Shown piece by piece: positions 20,395 through 22,966 of a stretch of DNA of 22,966 nucleotides (position 1 is the first letter of the stretch; each line of letters opens with the position of its first letter). This stretch comes from a bacterium. GTDB lineage: Bacteria; Zixibacteria; MSB-5A5; GN15; FEB-12. The notes under the pieces are model-generated. The model had not been told where the DNA came from. It saw nothing but the letters and a program-made list of their open reading frames with translations, and did not search any database. The position numbers and the translations under genes were made by a program. The DNA is taken from the NCBI GenBank assembly GCA_030612965.1, contig JAUWMW010000012.1, positions 1 through 22,966 on the forward strand, given 5' to 3'.

Positions 20395-22404
20395 CTAAGG
20401 GTCTTCCCGGGCGGCTCTTTCTCGCAAGAAGGTGTCAATCTGATCACGGAGCCATGCGTTCCACCACCCGGTTCCGGCTCTTACTCGATTACGGATTATC
20501 TCTAGACTATCGGGACAATGTGAGTACATGTGTCCCAGCAACCACTCTCTAGACTGCTCCCAGAAAGGGAAATTGCCAATCTGCTGTTGTAAGCCCTGCG
20601 CTGCCCAAGTATTCTCACATGCCAATTGCTTTCGCGCATCGACAAAACCGGCTGAATCGGCGCGAAGATTTCCCAACTCGTTTCTGGTGGAGTCGAACAA
20701 AACCTCTGCGAGGGCGACGCGATCAAGATACGATTGCCGTAATTCACCTTTTGGAATCTTCATCGTATCTGCTCTTAGTGAGTCCCATTCGAGCACAGGT
20801 GTGGGGAGTGTGGTTGAGCGGAAGTAAACTTGGTCGAAGTTGGGGATGACTGAGTATTTACAGGCCCCAAACTCAGTTCCCTCCAGGTACGCGCCGCTGA
20901 AGATCGCCCGTGAGAGAATTGCACAGTTCAGCTTGGCATCACGAAGATCAGCTCCACTGAACCTTGCAGAATATGCGTAAGCACCATTCAACGTGGCGCT
21001 TGAGAGGTCTGCTCCGTTGAATTCGGTCTGGTGTAAGTCAGCCCCGACCAACTCGACCTCCCTAAGCTCAGCGCCATTCAATTCTGCTCCTCGAAGCGTA
21101 GCACCGTTTAGCTTGGCAAACCTCAGACAGGCACCGTTTAACTTCGCGCTATCTAGACTCGCCCCATTCAACTCGGCCATAGTTAGATCAGCCCCGTTCA
21201 ATTGGGCCGAATCAAGATAAGCACCGTTCAACTCGGCTTGTCGAAGATCAGCCCCGTTCAACATGGCATAAGAAAGATCCGCACCGTTCAACTCGGCATA
21301 AGAAAGATTCGCACCGTTCAACTCGGCATCCCAAAGATGCACCCCGTTCAACTTGGCCGAATTAAGATTAGCGCCGTTCAACATGGCATCCCAAAGATTA
21401 GCGCCGTTCAGTCGGACGTCTTGAAGTAACCCGTTGAGCAGATTGCAGCGGCTGAGGTCAGCGAAGCGCAAGTCCCTTCCGCGAAGGTCGATTCCTTTGG
21501 CGTGATCAACCCAGGCGCTGTCCGCACTCAATCCCCTGGTAAGGTAGGCATGAATGATGACGTCGCTGGGGGGGGACTTTACAAGCCTCTCACCAGTGAC
21601 CTCCAGGCGCGGGATGAACCACCGGTGCTCGTCAAAGAAGTCGCAGGTGATCAGAGTGACGAGTATCAAACAGGTTGTCGAAAAACATATTACCGGAACA
21701 AACATCAACTTGTATGTAACGCTGGTCTCTCTCCATATTTGCTTCAAACTTTTGATGCCGGTTTTGAAATTACCAGATAAAATCTTACTAAAGCTTATGA
21801 CAGCTCTATTACGAAAGTCCAAAGGTGTTTCACGAACCCAATAAACATACAGCACGATAATATCAAGGGAAATCACAACAAAATGCCATGCGGTCATCGG
21901 TACACTGTGGTAATCAGCGAAGCACAACTGCATGTACAGAAGAAGAAGCAATGGTGACAACACCAGTATTACAACCTGGAGAGCACGCATCAGCTTGTGA
22001 TGTCTTAGTTGCATTAAAGAATGAGTATAGTTTAGGATGAAACTGGGGATTAATACTTTCTGTTCATCCGAAGCAGCTTTATCCCATGCCTTCAGCTTTT
22101 CGACATGATGCAACAAGTGCAATAGGAAGCTAAAATGCAAAACCAGCACCAAGGCCGGTGCTACGATGAAGAAACCAAACAGCGGTAGGTCGACACCCAG
22201 AATCGGCAGCTTTACTCGGCTGTCAGGAAGCAGCAGTTGAAGGTCTGTAGTGGCAGCGACAGTGATCAGAAGGTACAACAGCGCCAGGACAAACGTCAGT
22301 AGCGACCGCGAAAGCCGCGCCGATGACTCCCGCAATGATTCGTGCAGTTTGTCGAACTTGACCGGTGTGGTCGGTTTGTTTTCTTCGGGTGAGTCTGTGC
22401 CCAT
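20395..22404 (-). CDS. Polytopic membrane protein with long pentapeptide-repeat domain
   Basis: The 669-residue protein has an N-terminal membrane part and a C-terminal pentapeptide-repeat part. Probable membrane helices are at about residues 33-53, 74-98, 141-163, 173-191 and 233-255. After a linker, residues 305-515 form the repeats, of which 331-510 are 18 uninterrupted ten-residue units of the form LNGA(D/N)LxxAx. Such repeats fold into a right-handed four-sided beta-helix, about four faces per 20 residues, so this stretch makes roughly nine turns. Residues 516-669 are a non-repeat C-terminal region with several W and C. The start ATG 22404 is set by AGAGG just upstream; the frame is open 47 codons further but that part looks like translated intergenic repeat. 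No function is known for this architecture. Confidence 0.9.
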   Translation of the reverse strand: MGTDSPEENKPTTPVKFDKLHESLRESSARLSRSLLTFVLALLYLLITVAATTDLQLLLPDSRVKLPILGVDLPLFGFFIVAPALVLVLHFSFLLHLLHHVEKLKAWDKAASDEQKVLIPSFILNYTHSLMQLRHHKLMRALQVVILVLSPLLLLLYMQLCFADYHSVPMTAWHFVVISLDIIVLYVYWVRETPLDFRNRAVISFSKILSGNFKTGIKSLKQIWRETSVTYKLMFVPVICFSTTCLILVTLITCDFFDEHRWFIPRLEVTGERLVKSPPSDVIIHAYLTRGLSADSAWVDHAKGIDLRGRDLRFADLSRCNLLNGLLQDVRLNGANLWDAMLNGANLNSAKLNGVHLWDAELNGANLSYAELNGADLSYAMLNGADLRQAELNGAYLDSAQLNGADLTMAELNGASLDSAKLNGACLRFAKLNGATLRGAELNGAELREVELVGADLHQTEFNGADLSSATLNGAYAYSARFSGADLRDAKLNCAILSRAIFSGAYLEGTEFGACKYSVIPNFDQVYFRSTTLPTPVLEWDSLRADTMKIPKGELRQSYLDRVALAEVLFDSTRNELGNLRADSAGFVDARKQLACENTWAAQGLQQQIGNFPFWEQSREWLLGHMYSHCPDSLEIIRNRVRAGTGWWNAWLRDQIDTFLRERAAREDP
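20875..21414 (-). repeat. Eighteen tandem 30-base coding repeats
   Basis: On the minus strand this stretch is 18 consecutive 30-base units encoding the LNGAxLxxAx decads, without a single insertion or deletion. Units near 21200-21400 are the most alike at DNA level, with CCGTTCAACTCGGC or close variants recurring on the plus strand. The regular spacing could be mistaken for an array, but the spacers vary only in coding positions and the protein frame is continuous. Confidence 0.85.
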
Positions 22405-22424
22405 TATCCTCTCACTTCTTCTCA

Positions 22425-22480
22425 GGCGAGATTGCCACGGCCGTCTATAGAAGCCACTTGTAGCCGGCCTCGCAATGACG
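22425..22480. repeat. Intergenic inverted repeat upstream of the pentapeptide gene
   Basis: The segment contains GGCGAGATTGCC at its left and CCTCGCAATGACG at its right. On the minus strand it reads CATTGCGAGG...GGCAATCTCGCC, the form of a common dispersed intergenic repeat. ATTGC (22431-22435) and GCAAT (22472-22476) are inverted. The remainder of the 22405-22611 gap holds the terminator listed separately and no gene. Confidence 0.45.
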
Positions 22481-22546
22481 AAGATCGTACATTGCCGCCT
22501 GTTATGCAAGCACGATTGGGTCCGTTGAGAGGCTCCCGAGCTCAAT

Positions 22547-22577
22547 GAAAAAGCGGCCGATCCGAAGACCGGCCGCT
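22547..22577 (-). terminator. Intrinsic terminator of the dockerin-like gene
   Basis: Read on the minus strand, AGCGGCCG (22577-22570) pairs with CGGCCGCT (22559-22552) around a 10-base loop and is followed by a T run (22551-22547). It lies 34 bases after the stop codon of the minus-strand gene at 22612 and isolates it from the pentapeptide-repeat gene. Confidence 0.85.
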
Positions 22578-22611
22578 GTACTTTTACGTGGCGTCGAAGA
22601 TGATGACCACG

Positions 22612-22966
22612 CTACGGACAGGCCGGTGGTTCCGGGCCGTCGCGGAACATGTAGTCTATCAGATAAACGAGATCACTGATATCCAGGAGCTCGGCGCCGT
22701 CGCCATTGATGTCTGCCTCTTCGTAACAAACCGGTGCCGGACCGGATTGGAACATGAAGTCGATCAGGTAGAGCAAATCAGAAATATCGATCAGCTCGGC
22801 GCCGTCGTAGTTGACATCACCACGTATCGGTGGAATGCAACAACCGCCGCCTTCCTCGAAGTTCTGCTGAAAGCCGGAGTTGAGCGTCAAGTCACCTATC
22901 GTCGACTGTCCTGCTACCGTTTGACCCACGGTGGAAGCTAATATCATACTGCCCAATGTGCTCGTA
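22612..22966 (-). CDS. C-terminal end of a secreted dockerin-like repeat protein (partial)
   Basis: The frame is open through the window edge, so only the last 117 residues are seen. The visible part begins with a stretch ending TVGQTVAGQSTIGDLTLNSGF, a pattern seen at the end of surface beta-rich domains, then a Gly-Cys-Cys linker, then two tandem calcium-binding dockerin-type repeats beginning DVNYDGAELIDISDLLYLID and DINGDGAELLDISDLVYLID. Each ends in a G-P-x-P motif. In cellulosomes dockerins bind cohesins, but in non-cellulosomal bacteria such C-terminal repeats occur on many secreted proteins and may serve anchoring or stability. The first candidate start in view (TTG 22956) is not a real start. 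No sorting signal or membrane helix follows. Confidence 0.85.
   Translation of the reverse strand, partial: TSTLGSMILASTVGQTVAGQSTIGDLTLNSGFQQNFEEGGGCCIPPIRGDVNYDGAELIDISDLLYLIDFMFQSGPAPVCYEEADINGDGAELLDISDLVYLIDYMFRDGPEPPACP

Noticed and set aside
20993..21429. Plus-strand repetitive frames and possible CRISPR-like 30-base periodicity
   Set aside because: They are the reverse complement of the pentapeptide-repeat domain. There are no unique spacers; the units are continuous coding repeats on the minus strand.
22405..22545. 47-codon N-terminal extension of the pentapeptide-repeat protein
   Set aside because: It translates a palindromic intergenic repeat and has no ribosome binding site, whereas ATG 22404 has AGAGG in place and begins a plausible cytosolic N-terminus.
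22612..22966. Cellulosome component
   Set aside because: Dockerin-type repeats alone do not show a cellulosome; no cohesin or glycoside hydrolase is seen in the window, and such repeats are common on non-cellulosomal secreted proteins.

Overview
This window is the complete S10-spc-alpha ribosomal protein supercluster of a bacterium, followed by a short housekeeping tail and then an accessory segment on the opposite strand. The gene order from the end of tuf through rpsJ, rplC/D/W/B, rpsS, rplV, rpsC ... secY, adk, map, infA, rpmJ, rpsM/K/D, rpoA and rplQ is the canonical bacterial order with nothing missing. The partial protein at the right edge ends in tandem dockerin-type calcium repeats with a D-V-N-x-D-G ... 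D-I-S-D-L pattern. That pattern, the zinc-binding (C+) forms of S14, S4, L36 and adenylate kinase, and the lineage-style lysine/arginine-rich tails on L22, S3, L29 and L17 suggest an uncultured member of the FCB superphylum, plausibly Zixibacteria or a neighbour. This assignment is inference from memory of family patterns, not a search.

Bases 1-15844 hold 32 tightly packed plus-strand genes (translation, SecY export channel, adenylate kinase, methionine aminopeptidase, IF-1, RNA polymerase alpha). Many genes overlap or are separated by fewer than 30 bases, so they probably form one or a few long transcripts. Several starts are TTG or GTG (rpsC, rpsE, rpsM, secY, map, rpsK). A strong intrinsic terminator follows rplQ at 15872-15908.

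Bases 15845-19903 are still plus strand. A 330-base gap with palindromic repeats and a likely promoter leads into a small single-pass membrane protein of unknown function. A second 330-base gap holds a short inverted-repeat-bounded element. Then come plsY and gpsA, which overlap and together make and acylate glycerol-3-phosphate for phospholipid synthesis, a MlrA-like MerR regulator, tRNA-Pro(GGG) with a terminator, and a GT2 glycosyltransferase that appears to be read from a leaderless transcript.

Bases 19904-22966 are accessory. Plus-strand coding stops at a block of back-to-back palindromic intergenic repeats. Beyond it all three genes are on the minus strand: a 65-residue small protein with a good ribosome binding site, a 669-residue membrane protein with a long pentapeptide-repeat domain, and the C-terminal end of a dockerin-like protein that runs off the window. 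I see no CRISPR array, integrase, transposase, phage or defence system. The most unusual items are the perfectly registered membrane/pentapeptide-repeat protein, the shared palindromic repeat family, and the expanded-loop dockerin repeats.
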